From the NCBI GenBank assembly GCA_018653365.1, contig JABIAG010000003.1:124001-188000 (forward strand): a DNA stretch of 64,000 bases, in the 5' to 3' direction. How positions within the stretch are numbered: position 1 is the stretch's first letter; each line of letters starts with the position of its first letter. Source of the stretch: Candidatus Woesearchaeota archaeon (GTDB lineage: Archaea > Nanobdellota > Nanobdellia > Woesearchaeales > JABIAG01). A model generated the notes under the pieces. The model was not told the origin of the DNA and ran no database searches. It worked only from the letters and a program-made list of their open reading frames with translations. The position numbers and the translations under genes were made by a program. Below, piece by piece: positions 23,855-33,418 of this stretch.

Positions 23855-24721
23855 TTAATGTCCTCTGGTTTTAACTATTAGGTCTGCTACAAAACCAAGA
23901 AATATCAATTGAATTCCTACTAAAATTAGTGTTACAGGAGTCTCACCCAGCCCACCTGTACTGATTTGATATCCGCCAAATCCTAATCCTCCTAATAATA
24001 GAACAAATCCGGGAATTAGGAAGAATTTTAGTGGTTTAAAGTAAAAGATTATTCTATTAATTAAGCTTATGAACATGAGAAAATCTTTAGGTTTCATGGT
24101 GGACTTGCCACGCCGCTTATAGTAATTAATAGGTTCATATTTTACTGGATAATCATTGGTTAAGAATGCAAGTGTTATTGTTGAGGTGAAAGAGAATCTG
24201 CTGGGGTACATAGCATAAAATTGCATTGCTTTTTTCCGATCAAAAATTCTTAATCCTGAGTTTAGGTCTGGTATGTCATGATTACATACAAATTTTGCTA
24301 ACTTGTTTAACATTGCTTTAGCAGGCCTTCGCATTAAAGGGATACTAACATTTTTCCCAGTTCTAGAACCCACAACCATATCATAATCTTCAAGGTGTGC
24401 TGCAAGTTTAGGGATGTCTTCTACCGGATATGTCATGTCTGCATCGGTGATTACAACATAGTCTGCTTTAGAGTTTTGTAATGCTCTTTTAATAGATGCA
24501 CTATATCCCAAGTTGTAGGGGTTATTGATTAGGTGTATTCCTGTTATGTCTTGTAAAATTTCTTTTGATTTATCTTTAGAACAATCATTTACAACAACGA
24601 TTTCGTATCTTTCAAAGGTTGCTTGCATAACTTTTTTTAAGTGTTCAATAACCTCTTTTACTGAGTTTTCTTCATTATAAACAGGCACTATTGCAGTTAT
24701 GCTGAAGTTTTTGTATTTCAT
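23855..24721 (-). CDS. GT2 glycosyltransferase with C-terminal membrane helices
   Basis: 288 residues. The GT-A domain shows AIVPVYNEENSV, NDCSKDKS, metal site VITDADMTYP near residue 95, a Lys/Arg loop and DLNSGLRIFDR. Two membrane helices lie at about 233-252 and 262-283. It is the polyprenyl-phosphate sugar synthase type, a paralogue of those at 19692 and 54630. A TATA box (TTATTTAAATACC) lies about 26 nt before the ATG, and the radical SAM gene follows after 1 nt, so they form an operon. Confidence 0.9.
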   Translation of the reverse strand: MKYKNFSITAIVPVYNEENSVKEVIEHLKKVMQATFERYEIVVVNDCSKDKSKEILQDITGIHLINNPYNLGYSASIKRALQNSKADYVVITDADMTYPVEDIPKLAAHLEDYDMVVGSRTGKNVSIPLMRRPAKAMLNKLAKFVCNHDIPDLNSGLRIFDRKKAMQFYAMYPSRFSFTSTITLAFLTNDYPVKYEPINYYKRRGKSTMKPKDFLMFISLINRIIFYFKPLKFFLIPGFVLLLGGLGFGGYQISTGGLGETPVTLILVGIQLIFLGFVADLIVKTRGH

Positions 24722-24767
24722 AACTTAAACTAAACAAGGGGTATTTAAATAAGTTTCGTAAACCGAG

Positions 24768-25250
24768 TTATTTCTCTAATAAGAACTTTATTTCTTTAGA
24801 ATATAGCTTTCCTTTAACCTTTTTTATTCTAAATCCTGCTGCTTCTACCAACTGTTTTGTCAGGTGTTTTGTTAGAAGTACATAATGGATTGACCTTCCT
24901 TGTTTGAACTTTCTGTTCATGTACCAATACCAAAATTTGTCTAAGTCAAAGAATAGGTTAATGATTACTAAAGGAAAGTATTGACAGTTGGGTACGATTA
25001 ATCGCATAGTCCCTCCACTTTTTAAGCATCTGTAACATTCTTGTAAAACAAAGTATGGGTTTTTTACATGTTCTATTGAATTGTCTGAGTTAATGAACTC
25101 TAAACTAGAATCCTCAAATGGCAAGCCTTCTTCACAATTATGTAACAGGTCAGGGTTATAATCTGGATTTACATCAAGTCCAAAACAGTCTTTGTATTTT
25201 TGATCGGGCATTCCGCATCCGATGTCAATTTTTGTTACTTTTTGATCCAT
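24768..25250 (-). CDS. Small SAM-dependent methyltransferase
   Basis: 160 residues with motif I KIDIGCGMPDQ near the N-terminus, LPFEDSSLEFINSDNSIEHV near residue 43 and a C-terminal YSKEIKFLL. The pattern is that of compact class I methyltransferases found in polysaccharide loci; a paralogue sits at 38644. The length is short for the fold, but the core strands are present. A TATA element (AGTATAAAAAG) is about 26 nt upstream of the ATG. Confidence 0.8.
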   Translation of the reverse strand: MDQKVTKIDIGCGMPDQKYKDCFGLDVNPDYNPDLLHNCEEGLPFEDSSLEFINSDNSIEHVKNPYFVLQECYRCLKSGGTMRLIVPNCQYFPLVIINLFFDLDKFWYWYMNRKFKQGRSIHYVLLTKHLTKQLVEAAGFRIKKVKGKLYSKEIKFLLEK

Positions 25251-25348
25251 TTTTTCAACTTAGGTAATCTTTTTATACTATCAACCTTTTTTTTCTTATA
25301 GCTGTGGATTGAGTCTGCATTTAAATATGTTTCGTTGTTTCCATAACT

Positions 25349-27631
25349 ATGTTAAAAATGAAAAAGTCATTCAAAAAGCACATTCCTTTTTTACTTCTTA
25401 TTCTTGTTATTGCATTGGTTTACATGCATCCTTTTTTAAGTTCTAATGCTTCTTATCATCACGGTGATTGGCGGATTTCTCATCAGAATACCCTTGTAAT
25501 AATGGATAAAGCACTTGATGATGGGACTTTACCGTTATGGACTAATTTAGTTGATAGTGGGATGCCGTTCTATGCGATTCCGGATAAACCTTTTCTCTAT
25601 CCTCCTCTTCTTTTATTGCTCTGGTTCTTTGGTGCAGTATTTGCTATGAATATTTTGGTTGTTGCGCATATGGCTATTGCTGGTTTGTTCATGTATTTGT
25701 TGGCATTTCATTTATTTCAGAATAGGTATGTTGCTCTGGGTTCGGCACTCATTTTTATGTTGTCTTCTATTAATTTAATGCACGCCCCTTTTTGGAGATA
25801 TTCCACTGCTTGGATTCCTTTGTTAATGTACTTTGTTATTAGAGCGTTCGAGTCTAAAGATAAACGTATCTTGTTTTCAGTTTTAGCAGGAACAATTTTA
25901 GCATTACAAGCTCTGGCTGGAGGAATTTTCATCTTTTACTATACTCTATTGTTCCTTGTAATCTTGTTTTTAATTTTTAAATGGATGTTGGCGAAGAATA
26001 AAGTGGCATCTCTTTTTTCAGTTTTAATGATTTTCTTTATTCTTTTTGGAGTGTTTTTGGGTTTTTCTCTTGTTCGGCTCGCACCCTCAACAGAGTGGTC
26101 TAACTTAATTAACCGGGCGTCTGGATTGGATGTTGAGCAATCAAAAGGCACCACCCTATCTTCTTCTGATGTTTTTACCACGTTCATTTCAGGTAATGCA
26201 AAGGGGTACTATCGGATTGGTTTTTTGGGAACTATTTTTGTTTTATGTGCATTCTGCTTTTTTAGAAAAAAAGAATTTTTTAAGAATAATAAGAATAAGT
26301 TATTAATATTCTTTATTCTGGTTATGTTTATCAATTTAATCTTTGCTACCGGTCTTTTTTATGAGTTTTTTTGGAAGATTATTCCAGGATTAAACAAACA
26401 GCGGCATCTTATTCGTAGTCTGTTTGTTTACGTTTTCTGTGCTTCTATTGTTGCAGGGTATGGATTATTATATTTGTTTACCGTACTAAAAAAGCGCATT
26501 GGCGCCAAACCCTTCAAAATACTTTTTGTAATTCTTTTAGCATTGTTAGTTGTTGATATGTTGGCATTGTCAAATGTTTCAGAGAGATATCCTGATTTAG
26601 AAGATTACAATATAGTTATTGATAATAATCCTTTAGCACAATATTTGAGCACACAGGAAAAGCCTTTTAGAATTCATGTTTTTGAAGTGAGGGGTATTGA
26701 TTACACAAATATTGAAATTGCGACAATTCCGTTAAATGTGGAGGAGACTAGTCATGCCTTTGGGGGTTTTTGGTTTAATGATTACCTTCATGGTTTTATG
26801 AGTCTTGCTTATCAAGGAGATTATGCAAAAATTATGGGTGTTTTAAATGTCAAGTATATCTCCTCTTCAAAGGAAATTAATATTTCTGGTTTGGATTTGT
26901 ACAAAGTTCTTCCCGAGTATGATGGGGCAATTCCTGATTTTATTGATGGTCCGTATTTATATAATAATACTAAAGCAGTCTCACGCGCATTTTATCCTGA
27001 AAATAAAGTTTTGGTGGTTGGAGATTCTGAAAGTGCAAAGCAAATTGTTAGAGTTATTTTACTTCAAGATTCTTTTAATACGTCTAACACTGTTGTTGTG
27101 AGATCAAATAAAGATCGTGTTTCTGAGTTTAATTATGACTTTTTATCTGGGTTTGATGTAGTTGTTTTGGGAAAAGGATCTGTGGAATCAAATGTACCTT
27201 ACTCTCTTAAAAAATATGTTGAAGAGGGCGGAATCTTACTTCCAAATTTGATTGAGGGCGAAAACTCAATTAGTGCCGAGAATTTGGCAAAGGAATTCAG
27301 TTTATTTTCAGGATCAAACATAAATGTTGATGCTTCATTACATTATTCGCAAAACTCTCTTCTAATCAACAATCCTTCTCCTGGTTGGCTGGTTTTGAGT
27401 GAGAGATACGCATTGTTTCCGGGTTGGAGGGTTCGTGCAGATGGTACCGAACTTGATATTTTCCAGGCAGATGGCATTATTTCAGCAGTTAACGTACCAA
27501 GTAATGTTGCTGAATTAGAATTTGTTTATAGTCCTAAGTTTTTTGTTTCAACGTTTATTTTATTTATTCTAACAACGCTTTTTGTTGTTGTTTATCTTCT
27601 CTTATTCTGGAGAAAGTCATCAAAACAATAG
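25349..27631 (+). CDS. YfhO-family membrane protein
   Basis: 760 residues, with about eleven membrane helices over the first 400 residues, a soluble outer domain at about 420-725 and a last membrane helix at about 733-753. HHGDWRISHQNTLVIMDKAL...LPLWTNLVDSGMPFYA and YPPLLLL near residues 35-95 match the YfhO family, linked in bacteria to glycosylation of lipoteichoic acids and distantly related to GT-C enzymes. Here it may move or add a sugar on the outer face. A TATA box 26 nt before the ATG supports a leaderless start. The last 40 nt overlap the convergent deacetylase gene. Confidence 0.82.
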   Translation: MLKMKKSFKKHIPFLLLILVIALVYMHPFLSSNASYHHGDWRISHQNTLVIMDKALDDGTLPLWTNLVDSGMPFYAIPDKPFLYPPLLLLLWFFGAVFAMNILVVAHMAIAGLFMYLLAFHLFQNRYVALGSALIFMLSSINLMHAPFWRYSTAWIPLLMYFVIRAFESKDKRILFSVLAGTILALQALAGGIFIFYYTLLFLVILFLIFKWMLAKNKVASLFSVLMIFFILFGVFLGFSLVRLAPSTEWSNLINRASGLDVEQSKGTTLSSSDVFTTFISGNAKGYYRIGFLGTIFVLCAFCFFRKKEFFKNNKNKLLIFFILVMFINLIFATGLFYEFFWKIIPGLNKQRHLIRSLFVYVFCASIVAGYGLLYLFTVLKKRIGAKPFKILFVILLALLVVDMLALSNVSERYPDLEDYNIVIDNNPLAQYLSTQEKPFRIHVFEVRGIDYTNIEIATIPLNVEETSHAFGGFWFNDYLHGFMSLAYQGDYAKIMGVLNVKYISSSKEINISGLDLYKVLPEYDGAIPDFIDGPYLYNNTKAVSRAFYPENKVLVVGDSESAKQIVRVILLQDSFNTSNTVVVRSNKDRVSEFNYDFLSGFDVVVLGKGSVESNVPYSLKKYVEEGGILLPNLIEGENSISAENLAKEFSLFSGSNINVDASLHYSQNSLLINNPSPGWLVLSERYALFPGWRVRADGTELDIFQADGIISAVNVPSNVAELEFVYSPKFFVSTFILFILTTLFVVVYLLLFWRKSSKQ

Positions 27632-28365
27632 AATTTTGTTTTTGTTAACATAATTCTAAAGTCTTTTGTTCTGTTCCGTAAATAAAGTATCATCCGGGGA
27701 TCGTTTATTATATTATTAATTTTAATTTTTAATGGAATTTTATATATTTGCCAGGGGTGTACAAACATAAACAGGTCTTTTTTGACTTTTTTTAAAACAT
27801 TCTTGCCAAGTAGTGCAAAACAGAATCCTGATCCAATTGGTTTTTTACGTAAGTTTTGCAGGGTTAAACTTTGAGGTAAACTTTTTGAGATCTTTTTAAT
27901 TGATGTTACTGGAATCTCAATAACTTCTTTTTGATATATTTCATTTCCATAAGCAGAAGAGTCATAATCAAATCCTTTATCTTTTAATAACTGCAAACAG
28001 TCGGGAGTCAGAAACATTTGTGGGGCTCTAAACCCTTTTGGTTTGTATTTTTTTATAAATTCTCTTCCTTTTTCTAATTCTTCTATTAACACAGCTCTAT
28101 TTTGTATTATTCTGTGAGTAAATGAGTGGAATCCTATTTCGTGACCTTCTTTTTTTATTTCTTCAATTAGTTTTGGGTACCAGGAGTAAAGCTCTCCAAG
28201 AATAAAGAATGTGGCTTTTGTTTGATTCTTTTTTAATACTGCTAGAATTTTATGCGTTGCTCTAATTATCCAACCCTTATCTGCTTTTTTTCTTTGTTCA
28301 CTAGTTCTTCGATCATTCAAATTCATATGTACAAATGACTCTAAATCTATACTTAAGTGGTTCAT
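27592..28365 (-). CDS. Polysaccharide deacetylase family protein
   Basis: 257 residues, NodB-type CE4 fold. The catalytic Asp region is LSIDLESFVH at the start, the zinc His pair is GFHSFTHR near residue 78, and the motif RAPQMF (R-x-P) lies near residue 115. This layout removes N-acetyl groups from GlcNAc-type sugars or acts on related amides. The protein lacks a signal peptide, so it may work on nucleotide- or lipid-linked sugars in the cytoplasm. The C-terminal half is basic and diverged. It overlaps the YfhO gene by 40 nt at the 3' ends. Confidence 0.85.
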   Translation of the reverse strand: MNHLSIDLESFVHMNLNDRRTSEQRKKADKGWIIRATHKILAVLKKNQTKATFFILGELYSWYPKLIEEIKKEGHEIGFHSFTHRIIQNRAVLIEELEKGREFIKKYKPKGFRAPQMFLTPDCLQLLKDKGFDYDSSAYGNEIYQKEVIEIPVTSIKKISKSLPQSLTLQNLRKKPIGSGFCFALLGKNVLKKVKKDLFMFVHPWQIYKIPLKIKINNIINDPRMILYLRNRTKDFRIMLTKTKFYCFDDFLQNKRR

Positions 28366-28415
28366 TTAGTGTAATTACGAAAATGTTTTTAAATATCTAA
28401 CGGTTTTTTTGGGGT

Positions 28416-29423
28416 ATGGAGTTCAAGAACCTTGCCACAGGAGTTTGGGATGATTTTGTTAAAACCCATAGTAATACCTGGATTAATTGTTTAAGTAGTT
28501 GGAATACTTTTTTTGAAAACGAGTTTAATTACAATAATTTAAGTTTTGGAGTTTATGAAGACAATAAGTTAGTTGGAGTTTTCCCTTTATTCAAGGTTAA
28601 AAGTTTGATTTTTGGCAATAGGCTGATTTCAGGGCCTGTTCTTGATGTGGGGGGTTATTTCTCAAAAAAGAAAGGGATTCCTTCTGAAGTTAAAAATCAG
28701 GTTATAATTATTGCAAAAAAAGAAAAAGTGGATTGTGTTGAAGTAAGAAACCCTCCTGAAGCCATGTCTGGTTTTGAAAAGAGATCTGATTATGTTGATT
28801 TCGTTCTTGATTTAGCTACTTCTGAAGAAAAGATTTGGACTGGGTTAAATAAAAAGTTACGTAATGGTATCCGAAAGGCACAAAAAAACATTAAGATAGA
28901 AAAAAAGTCTATTGATCAGGGGTTGGATCAATTTTATAAACTTTATTTAATTACAATGAAAGCTCTTGGTTCTCCTCCGATAACCAAGAAATTTTTTCAA
29001 CAAATGAATAAAACAAAAAGTTATTTTCTTTTTGCTAAACTTGGTGATAAAATTGTTGCAGCAATTTTAGTTAATTATTTTAATGGTAAAGCTAAATATG
29101 AAGCTGCAGTTTACCTTCCTAAATTTCGCAATACTCAAGCCAATCCTTTACTTGTCTACGAAGCAATCTTAAATTCAAAGGCAGATAACATGAATTATTT
29201 TATTTTTGGTCGCACTCAACCAGATAGTTCGGTTTATACATTTAAGAAACGTTGGAATGCTGTCGAGATTCCAATAACTTATTATTACAAGTCTTTTAAT
29301 GGAAAGATTCCTTCTGATGTCCGAAGTTCGAAGCTTGCAGTTCTGTCTTTTGTTTGGAAGGTCTTACCTACTTGCATCACTGCATGGATTGGAAATTATT
29401 TTAGAAAGCAATTGGCAATGTAA
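28416..29423 (+). CDS. FemAB/GNAT-like acyltransferase
   Basis: 335 residues. A double-GNAT layout is visible: WDDFVKTHSNTW...SWNTFFENEF at the start, a first beta core with LVGVFPLFKVKSLIFGNRLISGP, and a second one with VDFVLDLATSEEKIWTGLNKKLRNGIRKAQK near residue 130. It resembles the FemAB-like proteins found in exopolysaccharide clusters. In bacteria these add amino acids from aminoacyl-tRNA or acylate envelope precursors. In an organism without murein it more likely acylates a glycan or lipid intermediate. A TATA element precedes the ATG by about 26 nt. Confidence 0.82.
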   Translation: MEFKNLATGVWDDFVKTHSNTWINCLSSWNTFFENEFNYNNLSFGVYEDNKLVGVFPLFKVKSLIFGNRLISGPVLDVGGYFSKKKGIPSEVKNQVIIIAKKEKVDCVEVRNPPEAMSGFEKRSDYVDFVLDLATSEEKIWTGLNKKLRNGIRKAQKNIKIEKKSIDQGLDQFYKLYLITMKALGSPPITKKFFQQMNKTKSYFLFAKLGDKIVAAILVNYFNGKAKYEAAVYLPKFRNTQANPLLVYEAILNSKADNMNYFIFGRTQPDSSVYTFKKRWNAVEIPITYYYKSFNGKIPSDVRSSKLAVLSFVWKVLPTCITAWIGNYFRKQLAM

Positions 29424-29424
29424 G

Positions 29425-30126
29425 TTAGAGTCTGAGTCTTAATTTAATCATGTCTAATAACATATTTATTGCCGCTTTTATTATTTTTAATTGATTGTTC
29501 TCTGGATTTTCTAGAATTACCGGGATTTCAACAATTTTAATGTTTTTTTTGTTGGCGTTGTAAAGTAGTTCTGTGTCCCAAATGTAACCATGTTCTTTTG
29601 GATATTTTATTTTTTTGAACACATTTCGTTTTATGATTTTCATTCCTGCTTGTATGTCTTTTTGTGGAATTCCAAATATTATTTTTATGATGAGTCTGTA
29701 TGTCCAACTTAAGACTTTTCTCTTCATAGAACTTTGGTACTTTCCCCCTGAAACGTATCTGCTGGCAATTATGATTTCTGCTTCTTTAACATATTTTTCT
29801 ATAGCCAATTTTAAGAATTTGGTAATATCATATGGAATGTCATCATCAACCATTAGCACCCAATCATATTTGGCTTTTCTTATTCCTAAGGTTAAGCCGA
29901 TTCCCTTTCCTTTTGGTTTGATAAACACTGGTTTGATAATGTCGTCTTTAATTGTATTTAAAATTTCAAATGTATTATCTGTACTTGTTTGTGCAGCAAT
30001 TAAGATTTCAAACTTATCTATTTTTGCAGTCTTAATAATATCTTCAATGGTTTTTCTTATTTTTAGAACGTTTTCTTTTATTATCTTTGAGGAGTTTATT
30101 GTTGGAATAACGACTGATAAATCCAT
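29425..30126 (-). CDS. GT2 glycosyltransferase
   Basis: 233 residues. GT-A motifs are LSVVIPTINSS at the start, KGKGIGLTLGIRKA, metal site VLMVDDDIPYD near residue 90 and QAGMKIIKRNVF. It has no C-terminal membrane helices, unlike the paralogues at 19692 and 23855. The frame extends to 30225, but ATG 30126 is preferred because the GT fold starts right there and TTTATAAAAG lies about 25 nt upstream. It ends 1 nt from the convergent FemAB-like gene. Confidence 0.85.
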   Translation of the reverse strand: MDLSVVIPTINSSKIIKENVLKIRKTIEDIIKTAKIDKFEILIAAQTSTDNTFEILNTIKDDIIKPVFIKPKGKGIGLTLGIRKAKYDWVLMVDDDIPYDITKFLKLAIEKYVKEAEIIIASRYVSGGKYQSSMKRKVLSWTYRLIIKIIFGIPQKDIQAGMKIIKRNVFKKIKYPKEHGYIWDTELLYNANKKNIKIVEIPVILENPENNQLKIIKAAINMLLDMIKLRLRL

Positions 30127-30272
30127 GATAGTTTGAACATTAACTCTTTTATAAATATTCTTGTTATGTTGAGTTGTGTTAACAGCTTGACTTTTAAACT
30201 GACTTGTTTGTTTTGTTGTAATCAAATCTGTTTTTGGAAAGCTTTTTAAAATATGTTTTCTGTCTTTGTACT

Positions 30273-30521
30273 ATGAAAATGAAGTATGAGTGGGTTTTAG
30301 TTGTTGTTTTGATTATCATCACATTATTTGTTGTTCTGAGTATAAACCCTAAATCTGATTGTCATAAAGAATGTGTTGTTAAGGGATACGATACTGGGCG
30401 TTGTTTAGACATGCCAAAAGAATTAACATGTGAAAGTAAGTTTAATTATTCGTCATTATCGACTGAGTTTTGTTCACAAAAGAATTACCAAGGTTTTTAT
30501 TATGCTTGTTGTTGTCAATGA
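30273..30521 (+). CDS. Small membrane-anchored Cys-rich protein
   Basis: 82 residues: one membrane helix (about 6-25) and an outer domain with seven or more Cys (DCHKEC, RCLD, TCES, FCSQ, ACCCQ). It resembles a disulfide-stabilised mini-domain. ATG 30273 is chosen over an earlier in-frame start at 30234 because CTTTTTAAAATATG lies about 26 nt upstream. It overlaps the following GT-C-like gene by 4 nt (ATGA), so the two are translationally coupled. Confidence 0.68.
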   Translation: MKMKYEWVLVVVLIIITLFVVLSINPKSDCHKECVVKGYDTGRCLDMPKELTCESKFNYSSLSTEFCSQKNYQGFYYACCCQ

Positions 30522-31885
30522 TTAATCAATTAAAACGTATGGATGCTGGAGTATTAACTTTAATAATACTTTTTATAATTCTTACGCCCATTTTTCTCAC
30601 ACCCATAATTCATGGTTCAGATGGTCCAGGGTATTATTCATATGTTCGTTCAATGGTTATTGATGGTGATGTGGATCTAGAGAATGAATTAACTCATTAT
30701 AAAGAAACGTATGATTATATCAAGATTAATTTTCGTGAGGGTACGGGAAGGGTAAAATCTCAGTATAACGTGGGGGCAGCCATATTCTGGTCTCCGTTTT
30801 TCTTATTGGCTCATGGTTTATCTCATGTGTTTAGTCTTCCCTTGGATGGTTATTCCCAAATGTATGTTACTTTAAGTATGTTGGGTTCTGCAATTTATGC
30901 CCTGATTGGCCTAATTTTGCTTTATAAGATTGCTAAAGATTTAGTTGGTAAGAAGATTGCACTAATCTCTACTCTGACTGTTTGGCTTGCTTCTCATCTG
31001 TTTCATTATATGTACCTTCAACCCTATATGTCTCACGCTATTTCATTTTTTGCGGTTTCTTTATTTATTTGGTACTGGTATTTTTATATGCGTCCAAAAA
31101 ACTCAGCAAAGCTTTCTTGGAAAAAGTGGGTTTTGTTGGGGGTTGTTGCTGCTCCATTATTACTTGTTAGAATTCAGAACATCCTTTATATTTCAATTCC
31201 TTTAATTTATTATATTTTTGAGCTCATTGACCTGTCAGATTGGAAGGGAAGGATTAAAAGCCTTTTAGGACCTTTACTTGCAGCAATAACTTTTATTATC
31301 TTAATTTTGCCTCAACTTATTGTTTGGAAGATTAATGATGGGCACATTCTCGGTTCTTATATTGGGAATTATGCTAGTGCAGAAGGTTCAAGTTTTAGTA
31401 TCTTGAGAATATTATTTGTTCTTTTTTCAAACAAGCATGGTTTGTTTAATTGGACTCCTGTTTTCTTACTTGGTGCTATTGGTTTATACTTTTTATATAA
31501 GCGAAGCAGGCAGGACAAAAAACTTGTTTTGACCTTGACTGTGGCAATATTTCTCCAATTACTTGTTGCAGCTAGCTGGATGAGATGGTGGGGAGGCTAT
31601 TCTTATGGTAACCGATATGTTTTGGGTACTGCTGTTTTGTTAGGGATTGGTTTTGCATATTTCATGAAAAAGGCATATTTATACAAAAAGTTCCTGTTAT
31701 GGCTAATTCCTGCAATCTTGATTGGTTGGAATTTTAATCTTATGTTTCAGTATGGTTCTAGAATGATTTGTCCGGATTGTTCTGCTAGTCCATTAAGAAT
31801 TTTAAGGAATTTAGTTACTGAACTTCCGAAGAAGGCAATAACAATTTTGAAAAAGTTTCTTTTTGATCGTGGTTCTTTGTTATAA
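30518..31885 (+). CDS. Polytopic membrane protein, probable GT-C glycosyltransferase
   Basis: 455 residues, around ten to eleven membrane helices. The first outer loop contains SDGPGYYSYVRSMVIDGDVDLENE (near residues 34-57), an acidic/aromatic arrangement like that of GT-C enzymes, then SQYNVGAAIFWSPFFLL. No soluble C-terminal domain follows. It probably transfers a sugar from a polyprenyl phosphate on the outer face. ATG 30518 overlaps the stop of the small Cys-rich gene and is preferred over an upstream in-frame start at 30470. Its stop abuts that of the convergent nucleotidyltransferase gene. Confidence 0.72.
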   Translation: MINQLKRMDAGVLTLIILFIILTPIFLTPIIHGSDGPGYYSYVRSMVIDGDVDLENELTHYKETYDYIKINFREGTGRVKSQYNVGAAIFWSPFFLLAHGLSHVFSLPLDGYSQMYVTLSMLGSAIYALIGLILLYKIAKDLVGKKIALISTLTVWLASHLFHYMYLQPYMSHAISFFAVSLFIWYWYFYMRPKNSAKLSWKKWVLLGVVAAPLLLVRIQNILYISIPLIYYIFELIDLSDWKGRIKSLLGPLLAAITFIILILPQLIVWKINDGHILGSYIGNYASAEGSSFSILRILFVLFSNKHGLFNWTPVFLLGAIGLYFLYKRSRQDKKLVLTLTVAIFLQLLVAASWMRWWGGYSYGNRYVLGTAVLLGIGFAYFMKKAYLYKKFLLWLIPAILIGWNFNLMFQYGSRMICPDCSASPLRILRNLVTELPKKAITILKKFLFDRGSLL

Positions 31886-32575
31886 TTATACAACTTCTTC
31901 TGCTTTTTTTAGGTCTTCTGGGAAGTCTATGTCGATGAACTTTTTGTCTCCTATATTAAATGAGGTGACCTCTTCACCATCTAAGATTATTTGATTTATT
32001 ATATTTATTAATGTGACATTTAAATTTGTTTTGAGCGCTTTTTCTATTTGTTTTATCATATTTTTCGCTCCGCTTTTTGAGAGCTTCATGATTCCTATAA
32101 ATTCACTGCTTTGATCGGGGGAATTTTCTTTACTTATTCCTGTTATTCTTCCGTTGTTTTCGATAACTTTTTCTGCTTCCTCTCTGAGTTCTTGTTTTTT
32201 TACTGCTAAGCAAGCATGTCCTGTACATGTTGGAAGTTCTTTTAGAATCGCTGAGTCAAATATTATGTCTGCATACATTACTATGCATTCCTCTTTTAGT
32301 TCTTCTTTTGCTGTTAAAAGTGTTGCAGCCATACCTGATACTTCAAAGAAAGGGTTGTAAACTGTTTTTATTTTCAATTTATTACATTTAGTTTCAAGTG
32401 CCTCTGATTTATATCCTGACACAACTATGATTTCATTTGTTCCTGCAGCTTTAAGCGCATCTATTTGGTGTTCGAGGATTGTTTTGTTTTTAACCATTAA
32501 CAAGCTTTGGGGGACATCTTTAACAAGAGGTAAAAGTCTTGGCGAATTCCCTGCTGCGATGATTATGGCCTTCAT
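31886..32575 (-). CDS. LicC/PntC-like nucleotidyltransferase
   Basis: 229 residues, Rossmann-like NTP transferase. IIIAAGNSPRLLPL is at the N-terminus, EIIVVSGYKSEALE near residue 48, the metal Asp in MYADIIFD near 100, and FIDIDFPEDLKKA near the C-terminus. The YADIIFDxxIL form is what I associate with cytidylyltransferases that activate phosphocholine or aminoethylphosphonate. The usual PK in the NTP loop reads PQ here, so the loop lysine is missing. It is last in an operon with a PhnDCE importer and a second cytidylyltransferase, which suggests it makes a CMP-linked phosphonate or phospho-alcohol. A sugar-1-phosphate substrate is the main alternative. Confidence 0.78.
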   Translation of the reverse strand: MKAIIIAAGNSPRLLPLVKDVPQSLLMVKNKTILEHQIDALKAAGTNEIIVVSGYKSEALETKCNKLKIKTVYNPFFEVSGMAATLLTAKEELKEECIVMYADIIFDSAILKELPTCTGHACLAVKKQELREEAEKVIENNGRITGISKENSPDQSSEFIGIMKLSKSGAKNMIKQIEKALKTNLNVTLINIINQIILDGEEVTSFNIGDKKFIDIDFPEDLKKAEEVV

Positions 32576-32614
32576 TTTTTAATTTTTATTTTTCTAAATA
32601 TTTAATCTTTTTGA

Positions 32615-33415
32615 TTATTCGATTGTTTTTATTCCAACAACGCGTTTTCTTATGGTTGCACTTATTCTGTCGATTAAGATTACCATTCCCACCATGATCA
32701 TTAGAATTGTTAAGACCTCTTGGTTTTTGAATAACCGCATGCTTGTTAAAAGTTCCATTCCAATTCCTCCCGCTCCAACGAGTCCAAGCACTGTGGCTGC
32801 TCTGAAGTTGTTTTCTAGGTAGTAAAGTATGTAGTTTATGAATGCAGGTTTTACTTGAGGAATTATTCCTTTTATAACCACTTGTATTTTGTTTGCTCCT
32901 GTTGAGAGTATGGCTTTTATTATTTTTGGGTCAACAGTTTCTATTGATTCTGAAAAGTATCTTCCTAGTGCCCCTGCAACATGGGCTGAGAGTGCAAGAA
33001 CTCCGGGAAATGGCCCTAAGCCGACCATGGATACAAATATTAGACCCCAAACAATCTCATTTATTCCTCTACAAATGTCAAAAAAGGTTCTTATGGTGTG
33101 ATAAACAAATTTGTTTGGCATTATATTGCGTGCAGCTAAAAATGAAAGGGGTAATGCGATTATGGCACCGATTGTTGTTCCTAAAATTGCCATTTGAAGT
33201 GTTTCCAGCCCTTTTAGTAAAAACGTGCCTATGTTGCTAAAGTCTGGGGGAAACATTCGTCTAATAAAATCCGCCATGTGAGGGATTCCCTGAGCAAAGC
33301 TTGTTGGGCTGGTTCCGGTTCCGCTTATTGCCCAATAATAGACTAGAACTATTAGCAATCCAATTATTAGTTTCTGATATTTTTTCTTTATTATTGTGTT
33401 GGGTATTTTTTTCAT
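32615..33415 (-). CDS. phnE: Phosphonate-type ABC importer permease
   Basis: 266 residues, six membrane helices. Family features include FPPDFSNIGTFLLKGLETLQMAILGTTIGAIIALPLSFLAARN at residues 54-96 and the ATPase-coupling EAA-like loop LSTGANKIQVVIKGIIPQ near 170. C-terminal GLVGAGGIGMELLTSM is characteristic of PhnE. The gene sits 3 nt downstream of phnC. PhnE proteins import phosphonates but some handle phosphite or phosphate, so the substrate is open. Confidence 0.93.
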   Translation of the reverse strand: MKKIPNTIIKKKYQKLIIGLLIVLVYYWAISGTGTSPTSFAQGIPHMADFIRRMFPPDFSNIGTFLLKGLETLQMAILGTTIGAIIALPLSFLAARNIMPNKFVYHTIRTFFDICRGINEIVWGLIFVSMVGLGPFPGVLALSAHVAGALGRYFSESIETVDPKIIKAILSTGANKIQVVIKGIIPQVKPAFINYILYYLENNFRAATVLGLVGAGGIGMELLTSMRLFKNQEVLTILMIMVGMVILIDRISATIRKRVVGIKTIE

Positions 33416-33418
33416 TTC

